Source of the DNA: a bacterium
Lineage (GTDB): Bacteria > UBP14 > UBA6098 > B30-G16
NCBI GenBank assembly: GCA_021162205.1
Contig: JAGGZE010000107.1
Span: 1 to 33,754 of the forward strand
Length of the DNA: 33,754 nucleotides
Reading direction: 5' to 3'
Shown here: piece by piece, positions 33,711 to 33,754 of the stretch
Numbering within the stretch: position 1 is the first letter of the stretch
Layout of the letters: every line of letters starts with the position of its first letter
Notes under the pieces: generated by a model
Told to the model about the DNA's origin: nothing
Database searches by the model: none
What the model saw: the letters and a program-made list of their open reading frames with translations, nothing else
Translations under genes and position numbers: made by a program

Positions 33711-33754
33711 ATTTTATCCCTGTTTAATTTTCCTTAAATCCATTTTTAATTATA

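Overview
The window looks like chromosomal DNA of a Gram-negative bacterium. The signs are outer-membrane beta-barrel/OmpA proteins, a lipobox protein, and C-terminal domains like those of type IX secretion (T9SS) cargo. The base composition is moderately AT-rich and TGA is used as a stop. The mix of PorV-like and PorP-like barrels, FlgD-like and gliding-type C-terminal domains, and very long secreted Ig-like proteins suggests the wider Fibrobacteres-Chlorobi-Bacteroidetes group or a neighbouring candidate phylum. No marker in the window fixes the taxon. No tRNA, rRNA, CRISPR array or transposase gene was seen.

Layout. At 1-276 is the 3' end of a + strand gene whose product has a secretion/sorting C-terminal domain; a strong terminator follows at 308-341. 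A roughly 280-base inverted-repeat element (364-641) fills the next gap. On the - strand are nadC (quinolinate phosphoribosyltransferase) and deoC (deoxyribose-phosphate aldolase), closed by two tandem terminators at 645-684. Divergent from nadC, with its own promoter, is a 2753-residue secreted protein (2598-10859) made of Asp-box repeats followed by about 18 InlB-like beta repeats. A Cupin_5 gene (10970-11413) converges on and overlaps a histidine phosphatase gene (11410-12057). The phosphatase gene appears to be translationally coupled to a 19-codon leader ORF. The stretch 12114-12510 holds an intergenic inverted-repeat element and the remnant of a broken gene.

From 12511 to 32827 everything is on the - strand and reads as one surface-protein locus. 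In transcription order it comprises a 2984-residue protein, a 40-codon ORF, a small lipoprotein, a 1594-residue protein, a PorV-like barrel fused to OmpA modules, and a PorP/SprF-like barrel fused to OmpA modules. The two large proteins share an N-terminal domain, strictly alternating A/B Ig-like modules and a gliding-type C-terminal domain. murI (glutamate racemase) lies just upstream of the locus.

Interpretation (inference). The 12511-32827 block has the makings of a dedicated surface-display system. Two giant cargo-like proteins with T9SS-type C-terminal domains sit with two outer-membrane proteins whose barrels resemble the T9SS components PorV and PorP. Each barrel is fused through a CARDB-like linker to three OmpA-like modules, the last of which keeps the residues for binding peptidoglycan. 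In Bacteroidetes the barrel and OmpA parts are separate proteins, so this single-polypeptide arrangement beside its probable cargo is the most interesting feature of the window.
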